Assembly: GCA_949051815.1 (NCBI GenBank)
Contig: CARQVR010000049.1
Location: 1 to 24,579, forward strand
Direction of reading: 5' to 3'
Length of the DNA: 24,579 nucleotides
Source of the DNA: an uncultured Lachnospiraceae bacterium
Lineage (GTDB): Bacteria > Bacillota > Clostridia > Lachnospirales > Lachnospiraceae
The position numbers were made by a program, and so were the translations under genes. A model generated the notes under the pieces. It ran no database searches and was not told where the DNA came from. It worked only from the letters and a program-made list of their open reading frames with translations. Shown here one piece after another: positions 7,613 through 15,204 of this stretch. How positions within the stretch are numbered: the first letter of the stretch is position 1; every line of letters starts with the position of its first letter.

Positions 7613-8584
7613 TTACGCGATAGCAACCTGAAATCCCTGCCGGGCGGCCTCCTCTTCCTGCCGTGCCGCGCTCAGACCGCTGACCTGAAAGGTCCTGTCT
7701 GCATTCGCCTGTGCGGCGGTCCCAGCGTTGTCTGTTTCCGACGCTGCCTGCATGACGCCGCCGGCTTCGCCTAACATAGCGAACTGGAAGGCCATTTCCT
7801 GCTGCTGCTGTTTCTGCATGTCTTTGAGTTCGGCCTCTTTTCGCTCCGTATCTGTGCCGCGGTACGCATCCTGTTTGATCTCTCCCTTTAAAATGGCAAT
7901 GCCGTCGGTTGTTTTGGCGACGAGCGTTCCCTGACGCTGTGCGATCTGCATGGAAGAGTCTGCGGAAACCATGGCCTGCATTTCCTTTTCGGTCGGCCTG
8001 AATGCGGTGGCTGCCTCTGTATCTGTCCCGTCCTCCTCAGACTCCGGTTCCGATGCGGCAGCGGCTGTTTCTTTTACTTCGTCAGCCGGTTTGTTTTCGG
8101 TGTCCGTGCCACTGCTCCCGGCCGGATTCATGACTTCCTTTAAAATGACGGTGCCGTCGCTGTTCTGTGTTATGACGGTACCCGGCTGGGGCGTCTGCCC
8201 TTCGCTGGCAGGCTGTGTCTTCTCATCTGCCGTGCCGGAGGAGGCTTCGGCTGACTGGCTGTCCTCTTTTTCCTCTTCCTCCTGTGCCGGGAGCTGTGCT
8301 GACCAGAGTTCTGCCAGCATTTCTTCTCTTTTCTGTGACCGGAGAAGGTCTTCCTGATGCTGTTTCAGCTCGGTATCGAGACTGGATTTTTCACGCTTGA
8401 GCTTCTTTTGCTCGTTGGCTTTTTCGCTGGCAGAGAGATCTTCCTCAGAAGAGAGCTTCTGGATCTGCTGCTGCACGTCTGTGATTTCTGTCTGCAGATT
8501 TTTACTTTTCTGATCCGTTAAGCCCGTCGCCGGCATCTGCATGGCAGACATGCTGCCTGTCGATGTGATGCTGCCAATTCCCAT
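7613..8584 (-). CDS. FlxA-like coiled-coil protein with internal duplication, 323 aa
   Basis: The first 100 residues match the FlxA-like family (PF14282) pattern: a short GIGSITSTGSMSAMQMP lead, then a long heptad-rich helix (LQTEITDVQQQIQKL, SLDTELKQHQEDLL). FlxA is controlled with flagellar genes in other bacteria, but its biochemical role is unknown. After the coiled coil comes a Glu/Ser/Ala-rich low-complexity linker, then two related 37-residue modules and a Gln/Ala-rich tail. No signal peptide or membrane segment is visible. The start is ATG 8584, with AAGGAG 8 bases upstream; the longer GTG at 8605 lies upstream of that ribosome site. It is divergent from the FliD-C-like gene and sits in a chemotaxis block, which supports a flagellum-associated role. 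Confidence 0.7.
   Translation of the reverse strand: MGIGSITSTGSMSAMQMPATGLTDQKSKNLQTEITDVQQQIQKLSSEEDLSASEKANEQKKLKREKSSLDTELKQHQEDLLRSQKREEMLAELWSAQLPAQEEEEKEDSQSAEASSGTADEKTQPASEGQTPQPGTVITQNSDGTVILKEVMNPAGSSGTDTENKPADEVKETAAAASEPESEEDGTDTEAATAFRPTEKEMQAMVSADSSMQIAQRQGTLVAKTTDGIAILKGEIKQDAYRGTDTERKEAELKDMQKQQQQEMAFQFAMLGEAGGVMQAASETDNAGTAAQANADRTFQVSGLSAARQEEEAARQGFQVAIA
7820..7930 (-). repeat. Internal protein repeat, copy 2 (FlxA-like gene)
   Basis: This segment encodes a 37-residue module beginning GTLVAKTTDGIAILK and containing GTDTE. It aligns with copy 1 at 8072-8182 at 14 of 37 identical residues, spaced without gaps, indicating an ancient duplication inside the gene. Confidence 0.7.
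8072..8182 (-). repeat. Internal protein repeat, copy 1 (FlxA-like gene)
   Basis: This segment encodes a 37-residue module beginning GTVITQNSDGTVILK and containing GTDTE near its middle. It is separated from copy 2 by a linker of about 47 residues. Confidence 0.7.
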
Positions 8585-8823
8585 AAAATCATCTCCTTCC
8601 CCCACTAAAGGATGATGTGTCTTCTGTCTGTTGTTATATTTATTTATATTTTACTATTTTTTGCGGGCGGGATGCAAGTCCTTTTTGTCAGGGTTTTCAC
8701 TTTTCTTTACAGCAGAAAAAGGGTATTCCACAGCATTTCGGTTTAGTTTGCCAGCACAGGTTCCGAAACAATCAGTGAAAAAGAAAAACAGTATTGAAAT
8801 GATAAATAAGGAGGCAGGAGGAT

Positions 8824-9681
8824 ATGGCAAACGATTATATGAAATATGTAAATCTGGATTCGGGTTACGATGTCACGGCTCTTTTGGGCGGTTCCGTTTA
8901 TGCAGGCGGTAGTATGCTCTCGGACTATGCTTCGATCAAAAACGGAAGTTATGGGAAGATGATGAAGGCTTACTGTGCCAGGCAGGAGGCTGAAAAAGCG
9001 CTTGTGCCGGGAGATACCGTGCAGAAACTGACGCTGATGGGGACAGGCGCGGATTCCCTGAAAAAATCGGCTGAGGCGTTGAGCGATCCCGCTCTCTGGG
9101 AAAAGAAGAAGATGACGAAGAGGGACGAAGAAACCGGTGAGGAGACCGAAACGGAAGATTATGACTGGGACGCTATAACAAAGGCGGTGAAAGCCTTTGT
9201 AACGGATTACAATTCTGTGGTAGAGCAGGCGGGAAATTCGGATACGCCAAATGTGCTTCGCAATGCAGTCTGGATGACGCAAATGACAGATAAAACACAG
9301 AATCTGCTCTCGAAAATTGGTATTCATGTGGGAAAAGGAAATAAGCTGGAGCTGGACGAAGAGGGGTTAAAAAAGGCTAACATAAACACCTTAAAATCCA
9401 CATTTGCGGGGCATGGCTCCTTTGCCGGTCATGTGTCACAGAAAGCGGGAAGCATCAGCCGTGCGGCATCCAGCGCGGCCGCCGCTGCGAAGACAAAGGG
9501 AACTTATACACGAAACGGAAATTACGCGGATCCTTTGTCGAAGTGGTTTTCCGGTGCCGTGGATGAAAAGGTGGGAGACGGGAATAAGGACAAAGACAAA
9601 AATCTGGATGCTATAAAACAGGCAGTTGACAAGATGGAGGAAAAAGAGAAGGAAAAGAAGGACAGGGAGAAGAAAGGATAA
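8824..9681 (+). CDS. FliD C-terminal-like flagellar-associated protein, 285 aa
   Basis: No strong named domain, but residues around 120-210 follow the C-terminal pattern of flagellar cap FliD: FVTDYNSVVEQAG, then LLSKIGIHVGKGNKLELDEEG-like residues (a short beta segment G-x-LELDEE-L) and a glycine/alanine-rich helical part. The N-terminal FliD helices and the central domains are missing. The C-terminus is lysine/glutamate-rich (MEEKEKEKKDREKK), suggesting a cytoplasmic or chaperone-like helix. No signal peptide is present, consistent with export by the flagellar system or with a cytoplasmic role. The ATG at 8824 follows AAGGAGG by 9 bases. It is divergent from the FlxA-like gene across a 239-bp intergenic region where I found no convincing promoter. 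The function is an inference from similarity and context. Confidence 0.6.
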   Translation: MANDYMKYVNLDSGYDVTALLGGSVYAGGSMLSDYASIKNGSYGKMMKAYCARQEAEKALVPGDTVQKLTLMGTGADSLKKSAEALSDPALWEKKKMTKRDEETGEETETEDYDWDAITKAVKAFVTDYNSVVEQAGNSDTPNVLRNAVWMTQMTDKTQNLLSKIGIHVGKGNKLELDEEGLKKANINTLKSTFAGHGSFAGHVSQKAGSISRAASSAAAAAKTKGTYTRNGNYADPLSKWFSGAVDEKVGDGNKDKDKNLDAIKQAVDKMEEKEKEKKDREKKG

Positions 9682-9700
9682 GTGAGAAGGACAATCCGGA

Positions 9701-9729
9701 TTGACAGCCCGCCTCCTGCGTATTAAAAT
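9701..9729 (+). promoter_or_regulatory. Strong sigma-A promoter of tetR-type gene
   Basis: TTGACA and TAAAAT are separated by 17 bases. A perfect -35 and 5/6 -10 place the start of transcription near 9737, inside the operator-like palindrome that follows. Confidence 0.75.
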
Positions 9730-9732
9730 TAA

Positions 9733-9749
9733 ACCGACAGTCAGTCGGT
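9733..9749. promoter_or_regulatory. TetR operator (autoregulatory)
   Basis: ACCGACAGTCAGTCGGT is a 17-bp near-perfect palindrome (only one mismatched pair) immediately after the -10 element of the tetR-type promoter. Its place over the transcription start fits repression by the TetR-family protein encoded just downstream. A related copy is at 10414-10430. Confidence 0.75.
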
Positions 9750-9773
9750 AGTGCGGTGGGAGACAGGTGAACG

Positions 9774-10397
9774 ATGCGGATTGTAAAGGAAGCGGAAGAG
9801 AGAAAAAATGAAATACTGGATGTGGCGGAGCGCTTATTCAGTACAAAGGGCTTTGACCAGACAAGCACCGGCGATATTCTGGCACAGGTGGGGATCGCGA
9901 GGGGAACGCTCTATTATCATTTTCAGTCCAAGGAGGAGATTCTGGACGCTGTGATCGGGCGGATGATCGGACAGATGCTCGTCAGAGCCAGGGAACTGGT
10001 GGGACGAAGAGAACTTTCCGTATTACAGCGGCTGACCCTGATGATCCGCACCCTGCAGATCCATGAGGGATGGGGCGATGCGCTTATGGAGCAGATTCAC
10101 AAACCGCAGAACGCCCTGATGCACCAGAAGATACAGGAGAGGCTGCTCGCCGGAGTGAATCCCCTGCTCACGGAACTGATCGAAGAGGGGGTGGCGGAAG
10201 GGATCTGCCACACAGACTATCCGGCGGAGGTGGCGGAGATGACGTTTCTCTACGCCAATACGGTTTTTGATACGCTTGCGGAACAGAGCGGGGAGCTGCG
10301 GCAGAGGAAGATGGAGGCATTTATCTATAATCTGGAGCGGCTCCTCCGGATGGAGCAGGGGAGTATGATGGCGGTTGTGCTTCCACTGTTTCAGTAG
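9774..10397 (+). CDS. TetR/AcrR-family transcriptional regulator, 207 aa
   Basis: A normal-length TetR-family repressor. The N-terminal three-helix DNA-binding domain includes ILDVAERLFSTKGFDQTS and the recognition segment IARGTLYYHFQSKEEIL (about residues 42-58). The rest is an all-helical ligand-binding and dimerisation domain with no metal or catalytic motif. An AGGTGA ribosome site precedes the ATG. An operator-like palindrome overlaps its own promoter, and a second one lies directly downstream before a decayed CPBP-protease gene, so the ancestral circuit probably had it repress both. Since the downstream gene is now broken, the regulator may have lost its local target or act elsewhere. 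Confidence 0.9.
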   Translation: MRIVKEAEERKNEILDVAERLFSTKGFDQTSTGDILAQVGIARGTLYYHFQSKEEILDAVIGRMIGQMLVRARELVGRRELSVLQRLTLMIRTLQIHEGWGDALMEQIHKPQNALMHQKIQERLLAGVNPLLTELIEEGVAEGICHTDYPAEVAEMTFLYANTVFDTLAEQSGELRQRKMEAFIYNLERLLRMEQGSMMAVVLPLFQ

Positions 10398-10413
10398 TTT
10401 TTTTGCACTATTA

Positions 10414-10430
10414 CCGACAGATTGACGGTC
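10414..10430. promoter_or_regulatory. Second TetR operator-like site
   Basis: ACCGACAGATTGACGGT matches the operator at 9733-9749 at 13 of 17 positions, including both outer half-sites apart from one base. It overlaps the -35 hexamer of the promoter before the decayed CPBP gene, so binding would block that promoter. Confidence 0.65.
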
Positions 10431-10453
10431 GAAAACAAAACAGATGTTATTAT
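10423..10453 (+). promoter_or_regulatory. Promoter of the decayed CPBP-type gene
   Basis: TTGACG (5/6 -35) lies within the operator. An extended -10, TGT followed by TATTAT, is 19 bases further on. The spacing is longer than ideal. Confidence 0.45.
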
Positions 10454-10470
10454 AAGGGAGGAATCAATTC

Positions 10471-10866
10471 ATAAAAACCAATTATTTAAAGAAGTACATT
10501 ATCAGCTCCTGCGTTCTGGTCTGGTCGCTCATTATTTTTGTGGTCGGTCCGGCGAGTCTGATTTTCCACGCGCCGGCGGTGCCCATGTGGGTGATACGCA
10601 ATCTGATTGCATGGTCGCCCACTTATCTTTTGCTGATCGGCTGGAAATGGTTTCGTCCGGAGGAGACGAGAATGGCCTTCGTGAAGCCTTACCGTTTTGA
10701 TGAATATTTTTCTGGAGCGGGAGAGGAATCTGCTCTACCCGGTATTTTTGCATTTCGGGTTTAATATTGTCTATATTTTCCGGATGCGGACATCGCCTTT
10801 TTTGTGATTCTCACGATTCTGTATCCGGTGATTACAGCGGCGGCGGTGCTTGTCGGAAACCGGCGT
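10471..10866 (+). pseudogene. CPBP-family intramembrane protease, decayed remnant
   Basis: Conceptual translation from 10471 gives a membrane-protein N-terminus resembling CPBP (Abi) intramembrane glutamic endopeptidases: YIISSCVLVWSLIIFVV, then IRNLIAWSPTYLLLIGWKWF. After about 10700 the homology continues in another frame with ERNLLYPVFLHFGFNIVY, typical of the last helices of this family, and shifts once more after a T-run at 10776-10779 into FPDADIAFFVILTILYPV. The central part that carries the catalytic Glu-Glu and His motifs is missing. The expected start position has ATA instead of ATG, 7 bases after a good GGGAGG site. A lost start, a large internal deletion and a 1-base frameshift together show a dead gene. 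Confidence 0.7.
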
Positions 10867-10871
10867 CCGGC

Positions 10872-11012
10872 GTGTTTGACGCATTGACTTCAAAGCGCTG
10901 CTATAAAGAGGCCATGCCGGCAGAAAAGGCTTATGCAGTCATCAGGGAGGAGAGCGGCACACATTTCGATCCGGCTGTGGCGGAGGCATTTCTGAGGGGA
11001 GGGGGAAAATGA
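10872..11012 (+). pseudogene. HD-GYP domain C-terminal fragment
   Basis: The frame encodes VFDALTSKRCYKEAMPAEKA followed by ESGTHFDPAVAEAFL. This is the closing segment of HD-GYP cyclic-di-GMP phosphodiesterase domains. The HD and GYP catalytic motifs that precede it in intact proteins are absent, because the sequence abuts the CPBP remnant directly. It has no start codon or ribosome site of its own. A deletion that joined two neighbouring genes explains the arrangement best. Confidence 0.75.
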
Positions 11013-11077
11013 TAATACGACATACAGGAAAATTAAATTCTTATAAACGATTCGTGAAATATTTGTGAAGAATAAAC

Positions 11078-11105
11078 TGGTATTATGGAAAAAAGCTGGT
11101 ATAAT
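11078..11105 (+). promoter_or_regulatory. Tandem extended -10 promoters for second chemoreceptor
   Basis: Two similar elements, CTGGTATTATG and CTGGTATAATG, lie 19 bases apart. Each has a TGn extension before a 5/6 or 6/6 -10 hexamer. Neither has a good -35. The downstream one leaves a leader of about 50 bases before the ribosome site. Confidence 0.5.
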
Positions 11106-11163
11106 GTAGAATGTAAGGTGCAATTAAGACTAAATACGGGGAGTGTATCAGGAGGGAATCGGG

Positions 11164-12873
11164 ATGTACGAAAAATTGAAAAAATATCGGATTAAGGAGC
11201 GCCTGGTGCGGGGATTTGTGACCGCGTCGGGCATTCCGGCAGTAGTGGCGGTAGCAGCGCTGATTACGCTGATTGTGGTGGCATGTGTATACTCGGGCGC
11301 ACTAAAGGATTACGGATTTGCGCAGGGTGACGTGGGTAAGGCGATGACGCATTTTGCGGAGGCGCGTTCCACACTCCGCGGATGTATCGGGTACGATGAC
11401 GAGGCAGCGATTGAGAGTATGCGCGCATCCCATGATGCAAGCGTGGCGGATTTCACCGAAAGTTTTGCGGATCTGGAGAAGTTCATGGTGTCTGACGCGA
11501 ATAAGGCAGTTTACGCGGACATTTCCTCCAAGCTTCCTACATACTGGGCGCTGGATCAGGAGATTATTGAGCTGGGCAGCACGACGGACAGGGCTCTGTG
11601 CGAGCAGGCTCAGGCCAGAGCGATGGACGAGCTGATGCCGCTCTACGATGATATTAACGATGAGCTGATTGAGATTATGGATATTAAGGTAGAACGGGGA
11701 AACAGCGTTTCTACTGTCATGACGATTGTCTGCATAGCGCTTATTGCGGTGATTGCAGTGATTATTCTGCTTGCTATTGTGGCTTCCATCCGGCTGGGCA
11801 GAAATATCGCGGAGAATATTTCCGCACCGTTGATCGAGTTAAAAGACAGACTTGCCCTGTTTGCCGAGGGCGATCTTTCCACGCCGTTTCCGGAGACACA
11901 GGCGGATGACGAGGTGGCCGATATTATCAGTTCGGCGAAGGATATGTCCGAGACCCTTATTTTTGTCATTTATGATCTGGAATATATTCTGGGTGAAATG
12001 TCAAATTCCAATTTTGTCGTCCGCTCTAAAGATGGCGCCCGCTACAAGGGAGAATTTCTTCAAATATTCGATTCTCTGAAACAGTTGAGAGACAATATGA
12101 TTGATACGCTGCGTTATATCGGAATGTCTTCGGAGCAGGTTTCTGCAGGTTCATCCAATCTGGCAGATACGTCCCAGAGCCTTGCCGAGGGCGCGACAGA
12201 GCAGGCTGGCGCGGTGCAGGAGCTGCATGCGACGATCACTACGATTTCGGAGGCGGCAAGAAGAGCGGCGGATTCTGCGGAGGATGCTTACAGGCAGTCG
12301 CAGGAATATGCGGATGTGGCTGACCGCAGCACCGGCGATATGAAGGAAATGGTGGAGGCGATGTCCCGCATCAGCGAAGCATCCCACAAGATCGGAAATA
12401 TTATTTCGGAAATTGAAAATATTGCGTCTGAGACAAATATGCTTTCGCTGAACGCGTCCATAGAGGCGGCGCGGGCAGGAGAAGCGGGGCGCGGTTTCTC
12501 CGTTGTGGCTGACCAGATCAGACAGCTCGCGGAGCAGAGCAGCAAGTCGGCTGTGGATACAAGGGCGCTGATTGAAGGCACCATGAAAGAAGTGGAAAAC
12601 GGCAATAAGGTAGCGGAGCGTGCAGTTTCTTCACTGGCGATTGTGGTGGAGGGAATCCGGAAGGTGGCAGAGTCCTCCAAGGAGCTGAGTTCCATTTCCT
12701 CAAGTCAGATGGCGACTATGAAAGAGGCGGAGCTGGGCGTCGACCAGATTTCCGACGTCATTCAGACGAACGCGGCTGTGGCCGAGGAGTCTTCGGCTAC
12801 CAGCGAGGAGCTGTCGGCGCAGGCAGTTTCTTTAGACGAACTGATTGCTAAGTTTGCGCTGCCGGCGAAGTAA
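11164..12873 (+). CDS. Methyl-accepting chemotaxis protein with helical-bundle sensor, 569 aa
   Basis: A second chemoreceptor, different in sensor type from the one at 5015. TM1 is at about residues 21-45. The extracellular part (about 46-180) is helical with no Cache pattern and fits a four-helix-bundle (4HB_MCP-like) sensor. TM2 is at about 182-208, followed by HAMP (LALFAEGDLSTPF), a second HAMP-like stretch (NSNFVVRSKDGARYKGEF) and the signalling hairpin, tip near 419-455 (ETNMLSLNASIEAARAGEAG). The final residues LIAKFALPAK are similar to other Clostridia MCPs. The start is ATG 11164, with AGGAGG 8 bases upstream; the in-frame GTG at 11143 precedes that site. It is monocistronic, with its own promoter and terminator. 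Confidence 0.93.
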   Translation: MYEKLKKYRIKERLVRGFVTASGIPAVVAVAALITLIVVACVYSGALKDYGFAQGDVGKAMTHFAEARSTLRGCIGYDDEAAIESMRASHDASVADFTESFADLEKFMVSDANKAVYADISSKLPTYWALDQEIIELGSTTDRALCEQAQARAMDELMPLYDDINDELIEIMDIKVERGNSVSTVMTIVCIALIAVIAVIILLAIVASIRLGRNIAENISAPLIELKDRLALFAEGDLSTPFPETQADDEVADIISSAKDMSETLIFVIYDLEYILGEMSNSNFVVRSKDGARYKGEFLQIFDSLKQLRDNMIDTLRYIGMSSEQVSAGSSNLADTSQSLAEGATEQAGAVQELHATITTISEAARRAADSAEDAYRQSQEYADVADRSTGDMKEMVEAMSRISEASHKIGNIISEIENIASETNMLSLNASIEAARAGEAGRGFSVVADQIRQLAEQSSKSAVDTRALIEGTMKEVENGNKVAERAVSSLAIVVEGIRKVAESSKELSSISSSQMATMKEAELGVDQISDVIQTNAAVAEESSATSEELSAQAVSLDELIAKFALPAK

Positions 12874-12908
12874 GGTTTCTCAGGGGGAGAAGGTTATAAT
12901 CATATAAG

Positions 12909-12959
12909 AGAAGAGGATGGAATACAGGGCAGATTCTGCCGGTTCCATCCTCTTCTTTT
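12909..12959. terminator. Rho-independent terminator after second chemoreceptor
   Basis: A perfect 14-bp stem (AGAAGAGGATGGAA and complement) around a 20-base loop that itself folds (GGCAGATTCTGCC), followed by TTTT on the plus strand. It can also serve the convergent GH31 gene. Confidence 0.85.
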
Positions 12960-12964
12960 GTGAG

Positions 12965-12994
12965 GGCGGTTGCATGTGTCCGTTTGCAGCCGCC
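12965..12994. terminator. Secondary hairpin downstream of GH31 gene
   Basis: GGCGGTTGCA and TGCAGCCGCC form a 10-bp stem with one G-U pair and a 10-base loop, 12 bases after the GH31 stop when read on the minus strand. There is no T-run on that strand, so it may be an mRNA-end stabiliser or a helper to the terminator beyond it. Confidence 0.45.
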
Positions 12995-13006
12995 TTTTCC
13001 AAACGT

Positions 13007-15034
13007 CTATGCCATGCGTTCAAATACCGGCATATAGTCGATGGGCGCGTCCACGCGGACGGTGCATTCGCCGTCAAAAACCTCCTCCGTGGAGGTAAGC
13101 CGCCATTTCCCGGCGGGGAGATAAACTGCGCGGCTCCATTCATTCAGGTGCAGAACCGGTGCAACGAGGAAACGGCTGCCGAACATATACTGATCTTCCG
13201 TTTCCCAGCACTTTTCGTCCTCCGGGAACTCATAGAACATGGTGCGCAGGAGCGGGGAGCCGTTCTCGTGGGCTTCCGTGTACAACTCTCTGATATAGTC
13301 GTGCAGGGATATGCGCACATCGTAGTATTTTTTCATAATGGCGTAATTGTCCTCGCCGTAGCTCCACAGCTCGTTTGGCTGGCCGGTGTGGAGATAGCCG
13401 CCGCCCCAGTCACGGTCGTCGAGGGGCGGGATATTGTAAGGCCCTCTGTCGCCGTGCATACGCAGGACAGGAGAGTATACGGCGAACTGATACCAGCGGA
13501 TCAGGAGCTGTCTGAAATCCGGATCATTCACGTCGTCGGTCATAAAGCCGCCGATGTCCGTCGTCCACCAGGGGATGCCCGCCAGTCCCATATTCAGGCC
13601 GCACTGGAGCTGGTCGGCAAAGGCTTCAAAGGTGCTCGGCACATCGCCGGACCATACCACGTTGCCGTACTTCTGGGAACCGGCCCATGCGCAGCGCAGC
13701 AGGTTGACCACAGGGCCTTTGTTTTCCGCACACATGCCGTCGTAGAAAGCGCGGCTGTAGAGCTGGGGATAAAGATTGCTGAGCGCCAGCGCGGGACCGT
13801 CAAAGTAGCGGTAGTTTTCAAAGTCGTACACGCCGTAGTCCGGCTCGGAGTTGTCCAGCCAGAAGGCGTCGATGCCGTAGTCGAAATAGTTCTTTTTACA
13901 TACGTCCCACACATATTTGCGGGTTTCCGGGTTGAAGGGGTCGATCTCCACGCAGTCGCCCTGATAGTCGTATGTCTGCGCCGCGCCGCGCTCGGTTTTG
14001 ATGAGCAGGCCGCGCTCCATCATGGGGCCGAAATTTTCGCTCTTCCGATCCACGGAAGGCCATACCGACACAATGACTTTGATGCCCATTTCATGCAGCT
14101 CGTCCACCATAGCCTTCGGGTCGGGCCAGTATTTCTCGTCGAATTTCCAGTCTCCCTGCACTGTCCAGTGGAAGAAGTCGATGACGATCTGGTCTGGTTT
14201 GATGCCCTCTTTCTGATACTGTCTCGCTACGCTTAAGACTTCCTCCTGTGTGCGGTAGCGCAGCTTGCACTGCCACAGTCCCATCAGATCCTCCGGGAAC
14301 ATGCCGGCGCGTCCCGTAACGGCGGTGTAGTTTTCGAGAATCTGCTTCGGTGTATCTGCCACGGTGATCCAGTAATCCATCTCTCTCGTGGCGCGGGCGA
14401 TCCATTCGGTGTAGTTTTTTCCGAAGCTCACGCGGCCAACGGCAGGATTGTTCCAGAGGAAACCGTAACCCAGAGAGGAGACAGCGAAGGGAACGGAAAT
14501 CTGGGAATTGCGCTGGGCAAGCTCCAGCACGCAGCCCTTTAAATCCAGACAGTCCTGCTGGTACTGTCCCATGCCGAAGAGTTTTTCCTTTTTGTCACTC
14601 TCGAATTTTACGTTCAGGGTATACTCGCTGCCGCCGATCACGCCCTTCCACTCCCGGTTTACCAGTTTCAGGCAGCGGCTTTCTCTGGAGAGCGTGCCGT
14701 CGTAGTTTCGGAAGTACTCCCGCAGGATCAGTTTCTGCCCGCGGTAAAAGGAGATGACGCCCGCGAAATTGACAACGGCCTTAAGCTGGCCGTTTACGAT
14801 GGAAGCAATCGGCCGTTTGTCGATGCTGCCGTCGCCCACCCAGTGGTCCTCCTCCATAATGGCAATCTGTGTGTCCATATGTTCGACTGTTTCGGTCAAT
14901 GCCTGTTCGTTTCCGGTGAAACGGGGCGTCATAGAAGCGCGTACACGGAAAGAATCTTTTCCCCACGGTTCGATCCGCAGCGTTTCCCCCATATGGCGGC
15001 ATACGAGCGCACCGTTCTCTTTTTCAAATGTCAT
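13007..15034 (-). CDS. Glycoside hydrolase family 31 (alpha-glucosidase/alpha-xylosidase type), 675 aa
   Basis: A retaining alpha-glycosidase of family GH31. The barrel start has QIVIDFFHWTVQGDWKFD and the strand MGIKVIVSVWPSV. The nucleophile motif GIDAFWLDNSEPDYG places the catalytic aspartate at residue 394. The acid/base aspartate is probably 464 in WSGDVPSTFEAF. The C-terminus has the usual beta domain (VYLPAGKWRL). No signal peptide is seen, so it acts in the cytoplasm on imported oligosaccharides. The length fits compact GH31 enzymes; xylosidase cannot be told from glucosidase. ATG 15034 follows GGAGG by 7 bases. It is divergent from an AraC-type regulator that is probably its activator. 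No sugar transporter is adjacent. Confidence 0.93.
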   Translation of the reverse strand: MTFEKENGALVCRHMGETLRIEPWGKDSFRVRASMTPRFTGNEQALTETVEHMDTQIAIMEEDHWVGDGSIDKRPIASIVNGQLKAVVNFAGVISFYRGQKLILREYFRNYDGTLSRESRCLKLVNREWKGVIGGSEYTLNVKFESDKKEKLFGMGQYQQDCLDLKGCVLELAQRNSQISVPFAVSSLGYGFLWNNPAVGRVSFGKNYTEWIARATREMDYWITVADTPKQILENYTAVTGRAGMFPEDLMGLWQCKLRYRTQEEVLSVARQYQKEGIKPDQIVIDFFHWTVQGDWKFDEKYWPDPKAMVDELHEMGIKVIVSVWPSVDRKSENFGPMMERGLLIKTERGAAQTYDYQGDCVEIDPFNPETRKYVWDVCKKNYFDYGIDAFWLDNSEPDYGVYDFENYRYFDGPALALSNLYPQLYSRAFYDGMCAENKGPVVNLLRCAWAGSQKYGNVVWSGDVPSTFEAFADQLQCGLNMGLAGIPWWTTDIGGFMTDDVNDPDFRQLLIRWYQFAVYSPVLRMHGDRGPYNIPPLDDRDWGGGYLHTGQPNELWSYGEDNYAIMKKYYDVRISLHDYIRELYTEAHENGSPLLRTMFYEFPEDEKCWETEDQYMFGSRFLVAPVLHLNEWSRAVYLPAGKWRLTSTEEVFDGECTVRVDAPIDYMPVFERMA

Positions 15035-15094
15035 GATCTGCCTCCTTTTCTTTTTTCCTTTCTGTTTCCGGTTCCGTATGTCTCACTTAAACGA

Positions 15095-15123
15095 TTGAGA
15101 AATGCGGGATGTAATAGTATAAT
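15095..15123 (+). promoter_or_regulatory. Sigma-A promoter of the AraC-type gene
   Basis: TTGAGA and TATAAT are separated by 17 bases (5/6 and 6/6 matches). Transcription would start near 15130. No equally good promoter was seen on the minus strand for the GH31 gene, in line with that gene needing an activator. Confidence 0.7.
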
Positions 15124-15141
15124 ATTATTATCGGGAAGGGT

Positions 15142-15159
15142 AATGCTATTAAAATGCTA
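15142..15159. promoter_or_regulatory. Direct-repeat candidate AraC binding site
   Basis: AATGCTA occurs twice with starts 11 bases apart (15142 and 15153), so both lie on one face of the helix as expected for an AraC-family site. It sits in the divergent intergenic region, upstream of the GH31 gene and within the AraC gene's leader. Confidence 0.45.
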
Positions 15160-15204
15160 CTCCTTAATGATACTTTTCTATCACAATTCCGGGGAGGAGA
15201 GGTT

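Noticed and set aside
7950..8357. 135-residue plus-strand frame rich in serine and valine
   Set aside because: It is the antisense reading of the low-complexity linker of the FlxA-like gene.
8585..8823. Sigma-28 promoters for the FlxA-like and FliD-like genes
   Set aside because: No TAAA-N15-GCCGATAT-like pair with acceptable spacing was found on either strand.
10422..10700. 92-residue frame after the first TetR gene
   Set aside because: Its translation shows no homology; a neighbouring frame in the same DNA carries the CPBP-like membrane sequence.
12917..14236. 439-residue plus-strand open frame
   Set aside because: It is entirely antisense to the GH31 gene, which has clear family motifs and a ribosome site. 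The antisense translation has biased, non-family-like composition.
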